64,000 nucleotides of DNA, from assembly GCA_003562775.1 (NCBI GenBank), contig PWTU01000190.1, forward strand, positions 42,381 through 106,380, read 5' to 3'. Position numbers and translations under genes: made by a program. A model generated the notes under the pieces. It saw only the letters and a list, made by a program, of their open reading frames with translations, was not told the DNA's origin and searched no databases. This document shows positions 49,694 to 59,715 of the stretch, in pieces. This stretch comes from Ignavibacteriales bacterium (lineage in GTDB: Bacteria > Bacteroidota > Ignavibacteria > T3Sed10-11). Position 1 is the stretch's first letter, and each line of letters opens with the position of its first letter.

Positions 49694-49713
49694 AGCATAA
49701 TTAGAGACTGTGT

Positions 49714-52700
49714 ATGCGTAAAGTGTTGAAAATAGGATTGTGGGTTAGTGCGGCGGCTCTGCTTTTATTTTTACTATTTATTATTGCTCTTCAGACTGCT
49801 CCCGTTCAGAATTATATTGCGCAAAAATTAAGTCAACAGCTATCGAATAATCTTGATACAAAGATTTACGTTGACAGGGTGAGGATTCGTGTACCCCGGT
49901 CCATATACCTCGATGGATTGTATATCGAAGACCAGCAACAGGATACGCTCTGGTATAGCGAAACTCTCGCTCTGGAACTCGATATGTTCGGACTTATTCG
50001 CAACAAGCTGAACATCCACTATTTCTCGCTTGAAAATGTTACCGCGAATGTTTATCGACTCGAACCCGGGGGGAAATTCAATTTCGATTTTATTTTGGCG
50101 GCTTTTACTGATGAAGAACCGCCGGAGGATGTCCCGGGAAAAGAACCCGGAAAACCCTGGAATATTGTAATCGACCGAATATCATTGAAAAATTTCAATA
50201 CTCAATTTGCAGACCAAACAGCGGAAGAAGAAGTAAAAATCCGTTTTGAAAATTTAAATCTTAAACTTAACGATATACGTTTTTCTTCTCTCGATAATGT
50301 CGTGAAGGCAGAATCGTTGGAGCTCGGTATTGCGGAAATGGCGTATCATTCTTCAAATGGAGAGAATGAGATTCCGCAAGAAGGGGTTGATTTTACCAAT
50401 GTGCGGTTATCGGATATTAAAGTTGATATCAGGGAGATGTTTTTTGGCGGTGAGGGTGGTTCCGCTAATATTCACTCTTTTACGTTGATGGAGCAGCGTG
50501 GATTCTCATTAAAAGATTTCACGGCATTAATATCCGTCGATGAGCAAAGCACAAGCATTGATAACTTATATATTGAAACGGGTCATTCAATTATTGATGC
50601 TTCTTTTCTGGCTGAATTTCAATCTTTCGAAAGTGCACGCAATAATCCCGAGTTGATACATATTGATTTTATACTTAAGGAATCTTTTCTCGGTTTCGGA
50701 GATGCACTGTTTTTTCAACCGGATCTAATCGAACGATTCCCGCTGGAGAAATCTGCCGGAGTAACAATAGTCGCCTCGGCTAAAGGCGCTTTGAACGATC
50801 TTACCATTCAGGAGATAGCAGCACATATGCTGGATGATACGAACTTAAAGATGTACGGCCGCATTACGGGGATGCCGGCATTCGATGAGGCATCGTTCGA
50901 TATTACGATGGAAGAATTCACCACCGGTCGAAACGACATAGTTCGACTCCTCGCCCCGGATATGCTTCCCGGCGATATTATAATTCCACCTTTAATCAAT
51001 TTGACCGGTGTGTACAATGGATCGGTTGATCGGTTCGATACATTCGTCGATGCTCGGACAACATTCGGTCGGGCAACTGCTACAGTAAAAATGGATATTC
51101 GTGATGGACGGGAGCGCTATAATGGAAGCATCGTTGTGAGCCGGTTGGATGCAGGACGGCTGCTCGATCAATCGGATCAATTAGGCGCCGTATCACTTAC
51201 TGCTTCGATAGAGGGGAGCGGATTCGACCTGGAAACTATCGATGCATACCTTGATGCAACGATCGATCAGATATACTTCCAGGGATATGATTATACCGAT
51301 ATGCACATTGACGGACGATTTCGAACTCACCGGTTTACCGGTTATGCGGGAATGGATGATCCGAATCTGACATTTCGTTTTAACGGAGATGTGGAATTTG
51401 CCGATGATGAACCGGCGCTTGCATTTGAATTTGAGCTGGACAATGTCGATCTCCAGGCACTGGGATTTTTAGACGAAGAAATGACTATTCGAGGCGCCAT
51501 CCATGCAGATTTTACCGGAAGTACCATTGAGACAATCAATGGGACGGCGCGAATGAAGGATGTTCTTATTGTACACGAAGGACATCGGTTTCCGATCGAC
51601 TCTCTTATTGTAACGGCAACATCGCAGCCCGGTCTATACCGGATTTTAGTTGAGTCTGATCTCATCGCAGCTTCATACGCTGGAAATGTCAATCTGCTTG
51701 AATTACCGCCTCTTTTAACCGACCATGTTAATTATTATTTCGATCTTCATCATCTGGAAACTATCGATGAAGTACAGAATCGTCATTTCACATTCAGTAT
51801 TGAGTTGTTGAGTCCCGAGTTGTTATTTGAGGTGTTTTTACCGGAGCTCCACGATCTTTCACCAGCTGCGGTGAGGGGTAATTATACCGGTGAAAATCGA
51901 ACTTTAAATATCGAGGTCGATGTACCGTCGGTAACTTACGGAACGTACCTCATCGACTCAATGCGCGTTCACTTTACCTCCGACCGCGATCGCATCGAGT
52001 ACGATATACGTGCCGCTCATGTTGAGATGACCTCGATGAAATTTACAGCCCCGGAAATATCCGGAAATATCCGCGAAAATATTGTATCAACCAATATTGT
52101 TCTTTATGATAACGAATTTGAAACGTTTTTTGCATTGGGTGGTTTGTTCGAAAGTTCGGATACTGTATACACATTTAGCTTAATACCCGGAGATTTGATA
52201 TTGAATTATGTTCGCTGGCAGCTCCCTGAAGAAAATTATATCCTGTTCGGCGATGGTTTATTATATGTATATAATGTTCGTTTGGAACGTGAAGGCAGCC
52301 GGATTGTAGCTCAAAGCCGGGATGATGGATCACGAACGCCGCCCGTAGAGATCATAATCGATGAATTTGATATCTCGGATATTCCGCGAATGATCCGGGA
52401 CGACGATCTTCATATCGCCGGGAATCTCAACGGAAATATTTTACTAACCGATGTATTGACCGAATTGAAGTTGAATATCGGTCTGATTCTTGAAAATTTG
52501 GTTTTCGACCGGCATAAAGTCGGCAGCATTGCATTGAACGTAAGCCAGGAAGTACCCGAGAGATATGACGTAAGCGTCGCTATGAGCCAACAGGATAATC
52601 GGGCTGCGATTACAGGATTTATAAGCACGGGGAATGAAGAGAATGAATTAAATCTCGATATGAATATCGAAAATTTAAATCTTGCTTCGATCGAAGGTTT

Positions 52701-54366
52701 TACATTCGGCGAATTGAAAGATATGAGTGGATCGATTACGGGCGATCTGTCTATTACCGGTTCATCCGTGTCGCCCGATGTGAACGGATCAATAACCTTC
52801 CGGGATGCCTTATTTACGGTTACACAACTGAATTCACAGCTTCGTTTGGCGCAGGAAACTCTCACGTTCAATCGCGACGGCGTTATATTTCCGGATGTCA
52901 CCATTCTCGATTCTGCCGGTAATAGAGCAATTATCACCGGCAGTATTTTTACGGCGGATTTTTCGGATTTCCGTTTTGCCCTTGATGTGCGGTCTTCAAA
53001 TTTCATGTTGATGAATACGTCGCGTCAGCATAACGAATTATTTTACGGACGAATTCTGATCGACAGCGATATACGAATTCGGGGAGACCAGCGTTTGCCC
53101 GTTATTAATGCTTCCATCGGTTTGAAGGATGGAACGAGTATTAATGTTATTGTTCCCGAACAGGATCCCGAAGTAATCGAGCGTGCGGGCATTGTAGAGT
53201 TTGTTAAGATGGATGGAAACCACCAGCCCGTTTATGAGGTAGATGAACGACCGGATACCATCCGTACCGGACTTCAGGGACTGGATATTACGGCAAATAT
53301 CGATGTCGGCTTACAAACCGTACTACGGGTTCTCATCGATGAACAGGCGGGTGATTATCTCCAGGTACGTGGAGGAGGCACATTGAGTTTTGGGTTGGAT
53401 CCGAGCGGATTAATGAGTCTTGCCGGCAGGTATGAGATAACACAGGGATCTTACCAGATGACTTTCTATGAAATATCCCGTCGGCGATTTGACATTCGAC
53501 CGGGAAGCAACATTATATGGACGGGCGATCCGGTGGATGCTGAAATAGATATGACCGCAATATATACCGTTCGGGCATCGGCAGTTGATCTTGTCGCGGA
53601 TCAGGTAGGAGATGATGCACGACCGCAATTCCGGCGTGTACTTCCTTTCCAGGTCCATTTAAATATGAAAGGGAAGCTGATGGCGCCGGAGATTGGTTTT
53701 GAACTTGATATGCCAGAAGAACAACGGGGTGTATTCGGCGGAGTAGTATATCAACAGATACAGCAAATTAATCAAAATGAAACGGAACGTAATAAACAAG
53801 TTTTTGCACTCCTTGTACTTAACAGGTTCTTGCCCGAAAACCCGTTTGAATTCGGTGAGGGCGCCGGTTTAACGGGAACTGCACGGGCAAGCGCAAGTAA
53901 ATTGTTGACGCAACAGTTAAATGCATTATCGGGCAGGTATGTCCGGGGGATGGATATACGGTTTGATGTCGAGTCCTATGAAGAATTTACCGAAGACGGA
54001 CCGGCAGGTCGCACGGCGCTGCAACTGCAAGTCTCCCGCCGGTTTCTCGAAGATCGTTTAATTGTTGAGCTTGGTGGACAGTTTGATATCGAAGGGGAGC
54101 GGGCGCGTCAAACGGAAATAAGCGATCTTGCAGGAGATGTTGCGGTTGAATATATGTTGACTATGGATGGACGATTTCGCGTTCGTGGTTTCAGAAAAAC
54201 CGAACTCACTACACTCGGGGAGGGTGAAATAATATATACCGGCTTATCGCTCGTCTATGCACGGGAATTTAACCGGTTTATGGATCTCTTCAGAAGATCG
54301 CGCGATGTCGATCCCGCACCGGAAGAGGAAATTATTGGAAGCGATGAGCGGGATGGCAAGGAATGA
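49714..54366 (+). CDS. tamB: TamB-like translocation/assembly protein (AsmA-like repeats, DUF490 C-terminus)
   Basis: 1550 aa, single N-terminal TM, long beta-repeat region, C-terminal DUF490-like RFLPENPFEFGEGAGLTGTARASASKLLTQQLN...VYAREFNRF. Confidence 0.9.
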   Translation: MRKVLKIGLWVSAAALLLFLLFIIALQTAPVQNYIAQKLSQQLSNNLDTKIYVDRVRIRVPRSIYLDGLYIEDQQQDTLWYSETLALELDMFGLIRNKLNIHYFSLENVTANVYRLEPGGKFNFDFILAAFTDEEPPEDVPGKEPGKPWNIVIDRISLKNFNTQFADQTAEEEVKIRFENLNLKLNDIRFSSLDNVVKAESLELGIAEMAYHSSNGENEIPQEGVDFTNVRLSDIKVDIREMFFGGEGGSANIHSFTLMEQRGFSLKDFTALISVDEQSTSIDNLYIETGHSIIDASFLAEFQSFESARNNPELIHIDFILKESFLGFGDALFFQPDLIERFPLEKSAGVTIVASAKGALNDLTIQEIAAHMLDDTNLKMYGRITGMPAFDEASFDITMEEFTTGRNDIVRLLAPDMLPGDIIIPPLINLTGVYNGSVDRFDTFVDARTTFGRATATVKMDIRDGRERYNGSIVVSRLDAGRLLDQSDQLGAVSLTASIEGSGFDLETIDAYLDATIDQIYFQGYDYTDMHIDGRFRTHRFTGYAGMDDPNLTFRFNGDVEFADDEPALAFEFELDNVDLQALGFLDEEMTIRGAIHADFTGSTIETINGTARMKDVLIVHEGHRFPIDSLIVTATSQPGLYRILVESDLIAASYAGNVNLLELPPLLTDHVNYYFDLHHLETIDEVQNRHFTFSIELLSPELLFEVFLPELHDLSPAAVRGNYTGENRTLNIEVDVPSVTYGTYLIDSMRVHFTSDRDRIEYDIRAAHVEMTSMKFTAPEISGNIRENIVSTNIVLYDNEFETFFALGGLFESSDTVYTFSLIPGDLILNYVRWQLPEENYILFGDGLLYVYNVRLEREGSRIVAQSRDDGSRTPPVEIIIDEFDISDIPRMIRDDDLHIAGNLNGNILLTDVLTELKLNIGLILENLVFDRHKVGSIALNVSQEVPERYDVSVAMSQQDNRAAITGFISTGNEENELNLDMNIENLNLASIEGFTFGELKDMSGSITGDLSITGSSVSPDVNGSITFRDALFTVTQLNSQLRLAQETLTFNRDGVIFPDVTILDSAGNRAIITGSIFTADFSDFRFALDVRSSNFMLMNTSRQHNELFYGRILIDSDIRIRGDQRLPVINASIGLKDGTSINVIVPEQDPEVIERAGIVEFVKMDGNHQPVYEVDERPDTIRTGLQGLDITANIDVGLQTVLRVLIDEQAGDYLQVRGGGTLSFGLDPSGLMSLAGRYEITQGSYQMTFYEISRRRFDIRPGSNIIWTGDPVDAEIDMTAIYTVRASAVDLVADQVGDDARPQFRRVLPFQVHLNMKGKLMAPEIGFELDMPEEQRGVFGGVVYQQIQQINQNETERNKQVFALLVLNRFLPENPFEFGEGAGLTGTARASASKLLTQQLNALSGRYVRGMDIRFDVESYEEFTEDGPAGRTALQLQVSRRFLEDRLIVELGGQFDIEGERARQTEISDLAGDVAVEYMLTMDGRFRVRGFRKTELTTLGEGEIIYTGLSLVYAREFNRFMDLFRRSRDVDPAPEEEIIGSDERDGKE

Positions 54367-56696
54367 ATATCGTCATGTTATATCCTATGTATAAGTTATA
54401 TATATATTGCGTGTCTATCATTATATTAGCAATATCCATCACAGGATGCAGCACTACACGGTATCTCGCCGAAGATGAAAAACTGTATACCGGTGCAGAT
54501 ATAAAACTTGAGTCTGAGGAAAAAATAGAAAATAGACGTGCTGTTGAAAGGGAGCTCGAGGAAGTTGTCCGTCCGCGTCCTAACGACAAACTGTTCGGTT
54601 TATTCCGTCATCGTCTCTGGTTTTATTCTGTAGCAGGAGAAGAAGCAGATCGTGGTTTGAGAGGATGGATTAAAAACCGGCTGGGACAACCGCCGGTGTT
54701 GGTCGAACACGCGAACCCGGAAAATACATCTATCCTTATGAGCAACCGTCTTCAGAATCTCGGTTATTTTAATGCGAAGGTTGCATACGAAATAAGCGAA
54801 CGAAAACGCACGGCGAATATACTATACACGGTACAACCGCATCATCCTTATCGAATCAATGATATTCACTTCCCTGAACCCGATATGGAATTAACCGAAG
54901 AAATACGGAACACAAAAGATGAGACCCTCCTTCGTGAAGGAGAGATATTTAATCTTTCGGATCTCCGTGCTGAACGTGAACGAATCGATGCGGTGTTAAA
55001 AAACAGGGGGTTTTTCTATTTTAACGTCGATTTTATGCGCTTTCGCGCAGATAGTACGATAGGCAACAATCAGGTAGATTTATTTCTAACGGTGCGTGAA
55101 GATGCGCCGAGGGCGGCGCAATATCGGTACAGAATCGGAAATATATATCTGTATCCCGACTATATTCTTGACCGGGATGTAATCTCCCTTCCGTCGGATA
55201 CAATCTACACTGATGGTATGTATATAATCCAGCATGAGAATAGATTTCGTCCGGAAATATTTGATCGTTATGTATTTTTTAATACGGGAGATTATTATAA
55301 CAGACAGGATCACTTGCTAACCATCAACAGGTTGATGGGACTCGGCATGTTCAAATTCGGAAATGTACGGTTTCGTGAAACCGACAACGTTGAACAACCG
55401 TCGCTCGACGCACATATATATTTGACGCCGGTTACCGAACGTTCGCTGCGCGCGGAATTTCGAGCGGTGAGTAAGTCGAACGATCTTGCCGGTCCGGGAT
55501 TAAGTATGGGGTACCGCAACCGGAATCTGTTTCGCGGGGCGGAATTGTTTACTGCGGATATCAATACGAGTTTTGAAACCCAACTGGGTGGAGGCCAGCG
55601 CGGACTTGCATTGTATCAAATCGGTGTGGAAACGGAGCTGCAAATACCGAGAATCATATCACCGATACCGATATTTACCCGTGAAAGTTTGTTTGTGCCG
55701 AGGACACGTATTCGATTCGGTTACGATATACTCCATCGTGTCGATTGGCTCAGGATTAATTCCTTTTCGACCCGATTCGGTTATGTCTGGATGAGCGGGC
55801 GATATGTCCGCCAGGAATTGAATCCGATCGGTTTAAATTATTTTCGCAGTACTGTTATAAGTTCAGAGTTGGAGGATGATCTAACGGAGAATCCGGCGCG
55901 GCGTCGTAGTCTCGAATCCCAGTTTATTATCGGGACAACCTATTCGTTGTTTTTTAACAATCAAACTGATGCTCAAAGGCGAAATCACGTGTACTTCAAT
56001 TTCAATGTAGACCTTGCGGGTAATACGATTAATCTTCTTCAATCGTTATTCCGGTCCGGTGCAGCGACCGAAGACGAGCCGTTTACAATGTTCGGTATTC
56101 CATATTCACAGTATGCGCGTGCGGATTTTGATCTGCGATATTATTTACGCACCGGTGAAAAATCTCAAATCGTAACGCGGTTAATTGCAGGCGTCGGTGT
56201 ACCTTACGGTAATTCAACCTCAATGCCGTATGTTAAACAATATTTCAGCGGTGGTTCCAACAGCATTCGGGCATTTCCCGCCCGGTCGCTTGGTCCGGGA
56301 ATCCTTCCGCCACCGGAGGACGACGGTTTCATCACGGATCGGACAGGTGATATCCGGTTGGAAGCCAATCTTGAATATCGATTTCCGTTTGTAAGCATTT
56401 TAAAGGGCGCATTATTTATTGATGCGGGAAATATCTGGATGGTCCGGCAGGACGAAACGCGCGAGGGCGTTGTATTCGATTTCAATGCCTTTGCGGGCGA
56501 ACTTGCAGTTGGAACCGGATTCGGTTTGCGCCTTGATGCCTCGTTTTTCGTTATCCGGTTCGACATAGCATTTCCGCTCCGGAAACCATATTTGCCGCGC
56601 GGTGAACGCTGGGTGACCGATGAGATTGATTTTGGTAATTCTCAATGGCGACGCGATAATCTGGCGTTTAATATTGCAATCGGGTATCCGTTTTAA
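54363..56696 (+). CDS. Omp85/BamA-family lipoprotein (TamL-like)
   Basis: Lipobox ISITGCSTTRYLAEDEKLY; POTRA-like region; C-terminal surface-antigen barrel (GGSNSIRAFPARSLGPG, final F). Confidence 0.88.
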   Translation: MNIVMLYPMYKLYIYCVSIIILAISITGCSTTRYLAEDEKLYTGADIKLESEEKIENRRAVERELEEVVRPRPNDKLFGLFRHRLWFYSVAGEEADRGLRGWIKNRLGQPPVLVEHANPENTSILMSNRLQNLGYFNAKVAYEISERKRTANILYTVQPHHPYRINDIHFPEPDMELTEEIRNTKDETLLREGEIFNLSDLRAERERIDAVLKNRGFFYFNVDFMRFRADSTIGNNQVDLFLTVREDAPRAAQYRYRIGNIYLYPDYILDRDVISLPSDTIYTDGMYIIQHENRFRPEIFDRYVFFNTGDYYNRQDHLLTINRLMGLGMFKFGNVRFRETDNVEQPSLDAHIYLTPVTERSLRAEFRAVSKSNDLAGPGLSMGYRNRNLFRGAELFTADINTSFETQLGGGQRGLALYQIGVETELQIPRIISPIPIFTRESLFVPRTRIRFGYDILHRVDWLRINSFSTRFGYVWMSGRYVRQELNPIGLNYFRSTVISSELEDDLTENPARRRSLESQFIIGTTYSLFFNNQTDAQRRNHVYFNFNVDLAGNTINLLQSLFRSGAATEDEPFTMFGIPYSQYARADFDLRYYLRTGEKSQIVTRLIAGVGVPYGNSTSMPYVKQYFSGGSNSIRAFPARSLGPGILPPPEDDGFITDRTGDIRLEANLEYRFPFVSILKGALFIDAGNIWMVRQDETREGVVFDFNAFAGELAVGTGFGLRLDASFFVIRFDIAFPLRKPYLPRGERWVTDEIDFGNSQWRRDNLAFNIAIGYPF

Positions 56697-56727
56697 GATA
56701 TGTGCGGGCACGTGCGTCCCACATTTA

Positions 56728-59526
56728 TCACCCGGTATTTCTCAATCCCGCCGCTATTCCATTGATACTCAGAAATATTGCCAGCTTGAGTTTCTGATAC
56801 TCTTCATCGGAAATTGATTCATCGCGTAACCGGCGGAGCAGTTCAACCTGAATATAACTCATCGGGTCGACATACGGGTTTCTCAATCGGATCGACCGCT
56901 GCAACGTTGGGTTATTATCCAACAATTTCTTTTCACCCGATATTTTTGTCACCAATTTAGCTGTTTCATCAAAAGCCTGCATTATCCGCCTGCTCATTAA
57001 TTTATGTATTTTTCGATTCTCAACGAGAGTACCGTACTCAAGCGCGATTGCCTTGTCTGCTTTCGATAGCGTCATCTCGATATTATCGATCAATGCTTTA
57101 AAATAAAACCACCGATTGTAAGCGTCGCGCAGTAATTTTAGATGCTTGCGCGAGGAACCGATATATTTTCCTAAACCGGCATGACTGCTGTACCAGCCGG
57201 GAATGATATGCCGCGATTGCATCCACGCAAATACCCAGGGTATTGCGCGCATGTCCTCTACACGCTTTGTTTGTTTGCGCTTTGCCGGACGGGAACCGAG
57301 GCGTAATTCCGATATTTCATGAATCGGCGTTGCAGCGTAAAAGTATTCAACAAACTTATCGGTAATATATACTAAGTTGCGATATTCCTTCCGTGCGATT
57401 GTTGCAATTTGTTCCATCGCTTCCGACCAATGCGGATTTTCAAGTTCATTATCCAGTGAGCGGAATTCGGGAGGCAGACTGACACGGAAAATTGCAGCTA
57501 TGTCAAGCTCGAGGGTTCGCTGGGCTATTGCCGGATGTGCATATTTAAGTGAAATGACCTCTCCCTGTTCGGTAATTTTGATTTTACCGTTGACTGTCCC
57601 CGTCGGTTGACCGAGAATCGCCTGATGTGAAGGACCTCCGCCGCGTCCGACCGTTCCGCCTCTCCCATGGAAAAATAATACAGTCACGCCGTGCTTATCT
57701 GCAGCGTGTGACAGTGACCGCTGCGCTTTATACAATTCCCACGATGAGGCAGCAACGCCGCTATCCTTCCCGCTGTCCGAATAACCTATCATTATTTCCT
57801 GATGACGCTTTCGTTTATCGAGATGTTCCTTATAGATCGGATGTTGAAAGAGTCGTTGCATTGTTCCGGGAGCATTGTGGAGATCGTCAACTGTTTCGAA
57901 CAGCGGTGCGATATCGACCGGGCTTCTAATAATACTTGTATTGTCCGTTTCGATAGTTCCGGCTATTTTCATTAGAAGAAGAACTTCAAGTACGTCGCTC
58001 ACCGATTCACACATACTGATAATATAAGTTCGAATCGATTCTTGTCCGAAATCGTTGTGACACTGTTTTATAGTAGTTATTGTGTCCAGAACATTTTTTG
58101 CCCGGTGGGATAGATTGTCTTTTATCGTAATTGTATCATAGAAATATTTTTCGATGACGGCAGTTCGTTCGGAATCGTTTAGTTGTTCATATTCCGGAAC
58201 GACTCCCGATAGAAGCTCGGCAACGGTCGTATGGTGTTCGTCCCGATGCTGGCGAACGTCGAGCGTCGCCAGATGGAAACCGAATATTTCGACCTGTCTA
58301 ATGAGACGTGCAAGATTACCGTCGGCAAGATATGATCCGCCGTTTTCGCGTAAGCTGTTGTCGATAATACGGAGTTCTTTAAGATATTCGTCACTATCGG
58401 TGTAATAAAAACCGGAGTGATCATTTTTCGATGTAATCGCATCGAGTGTACTTTGTAGCTTTATCGATATTAGCCGTAACTTTTGCCGGTGCACCTCTGC
58501 GGGATTTCGTATTGACGCACGCTCATGAACTTTAGGTGAAAGCTTCTTGAAATCGGTTTTAATAGAGTCTTCGAGTTCTTCGGTCACACCTATCAGTCGC
58601 TTTGATTCACTGTATTCGAGGTATAGCTCTTCTGTTCGTTCAATGTAGAGTTGCAGAGCAAGTTCTTTGTGGCGCCGGAGCGTTTCATAGGTAATATTCG
58701 GTGTTACAAACGGATTTCCGTCCCGGTCTCCGCCAATCCAGCTCCCGAACCGCAGAAAAGGTGGAATACTAAACCCGTATTCCGGATAATATTTTTTGAG
58801 TTGTCTTTCGAGCTCTTCATAAACATCGGGGACCGCATCGAATAATATTTCGCGAAAATAGTGGAGCCCATTCGTTACCTCATCGAGCACTGAAAATTCG
58901 AATAACCGTATCTCGTCGGTCAGCCAGATGCTCATAATCTGTCGTCGAATATCGTCGATGATTTGGTCCCGGTCCGGTTTGGCTAATTGCGGGTTTTCGA
59001 GTGATTCCAGGTTTTTCCAGATTCGAAGATGTTTTAATAAAAGCGTTCTACGTGTGGCTTCGGTTGGGTGTGCGGTAAAAACCGGAACAATTGATAGTGA
59101 ATTTATCGTTTCTTGTAATACCGGTGGAGGAATTCGTTGATTGTGAAATTCCTTAATATAGTGTTCAATCGAACCTTGTTGGGGTTGAGCATTCGGATGA
59201 AGCCGGTACTGTTTTCTTCGATAAATGCGGTGATTTTGTTCGGCGATATTTGATAGTTGAAAGTAAATCGAAAAGGCGCGGATGATTTTGGAGAGAGTCG
59301 AGACATCGAGAGATGCAATTTTCTTTTTAAGGGTTCGAAGTCGCGATGGTGAATGTTTCTCCCGTAATGATTTCGTGGTGAGGCGGATGTATTCCTCCAG
59401 ATCGAAGAATTTTTTCCCCTCAAGTTCGATGATTACGTCTCCGAGTAAATTTCCGAGCAAGCGGATGTTATCGCGAAGCGGTTTCAGTTTGTCATCTTTG
59501 GACGGTGGCGATCTTTTTATTTTCAT
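56728..59526 (-). CDS. ppc: Phosphoenolpyruvate carboxylase
   Basis: FTAHPTEATRRTLL, GSWIGGDRDGNPFVT, IGYSDSGKDSGVAAS, FHGRGGTVGRGGGP; track ORF starts at 59583, ATG 59526 preferred. Confidence 0.95.
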   Translation of the reverse strand: MKIKRSPPSKDDKLKPLRDNIRLLGNLLGDVIIELEGKKFFDLEEYIRLTTKSLREKHSPSRLRTLKKKIASLDVSTLSKIIRAFSIYFQLSNIAEQNHRIYRRKQYRLHPNAQPQQGSIEHYIKEFHNQRIPPPVLQETINSLSIVPVFTAHPTEATRRTLLLKHLRIWKNLESLENPQLAKPDRDQIIDDIRRQIMSIWLTDEIRLFEFSVLDEVTNGLHYFREILFDAVPDVYEELERQLKKYYPEYGFSIPPFLRFGSWIGGDRDGNPFVTPNITYETLRRHKELALQLYIERTEELYLEYSESKRLIGVTEELEDSIKTDFKKLSPKVHERASIRNPAEVHRQKLRLISIKLQSTLDAITSKNDHSGFYYTDSDEYLKELRIIDNSLRENGGSYLADGNLARLIRQVEIFGFHLATLDVRQHRDEHHTTVAELLSGVVPEYEQLNDSERTAVIEKYFYDTITIKDNLSHRAKNVLDTITTIKQCHNDFGQESIRTYIISMCESVSDVLEVLLLMKIAGTIETDNTSIIRSPVDIAPLFETVDDLHNAPGTMQRLFQHPIYKEHLDKRKRHQEIMIGYSDSGKDSGVAASSWELYKAQRSLSHAADKHGVTVLFFHGRGGTVGRGGGPSHQAILGQPTGTVNGKIKITEQGEVISLKYAHPAIAQRTLELDIAAIFRVSLPPEFRSLDNELENPHWSEAMEQIATIARKEYRNLVYITDKFVEYFYAATPIHEISELRLGSRPAKRKQTKRVEDMRAIPWVFAWMQSRHIIPGWYSSHAGLGKYIGSSRKHLKLLRDAYNRWFYFKALIDNIEMTLSKADKAIALEYGTLVENRKIHKLMSRRIMQAFDETAKLVTKISGEKKLLDNNPTLQRSIRLRNPYVDPMSYIQVELLRRLRDESISDEEYQKLKLAIFLSINGIAAGLRNTG

Positions 59527-59715
59527 GTGTTTTAACCGTGCAGTTAATATCTTTATAATTAACATATTATCGAAAAAATGCAATAGCTGAAGTACTTTCG
59601 AAATATTTTTTTAAAAATACTTTTCGTTTTACTTGAAATCAGTTTTTTTATACTGTACATTGAATTGTTCAAACCATTTAAAAAATAGGGAGAGATATTC
59701 GCTACGAGAACGAAT

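Noticed and set aside
52410-53006. 198-aa minus-strand ORF within tamB
   Set aside because: Antisense to a well-supported 1550-aa gene and shows no family motifs.
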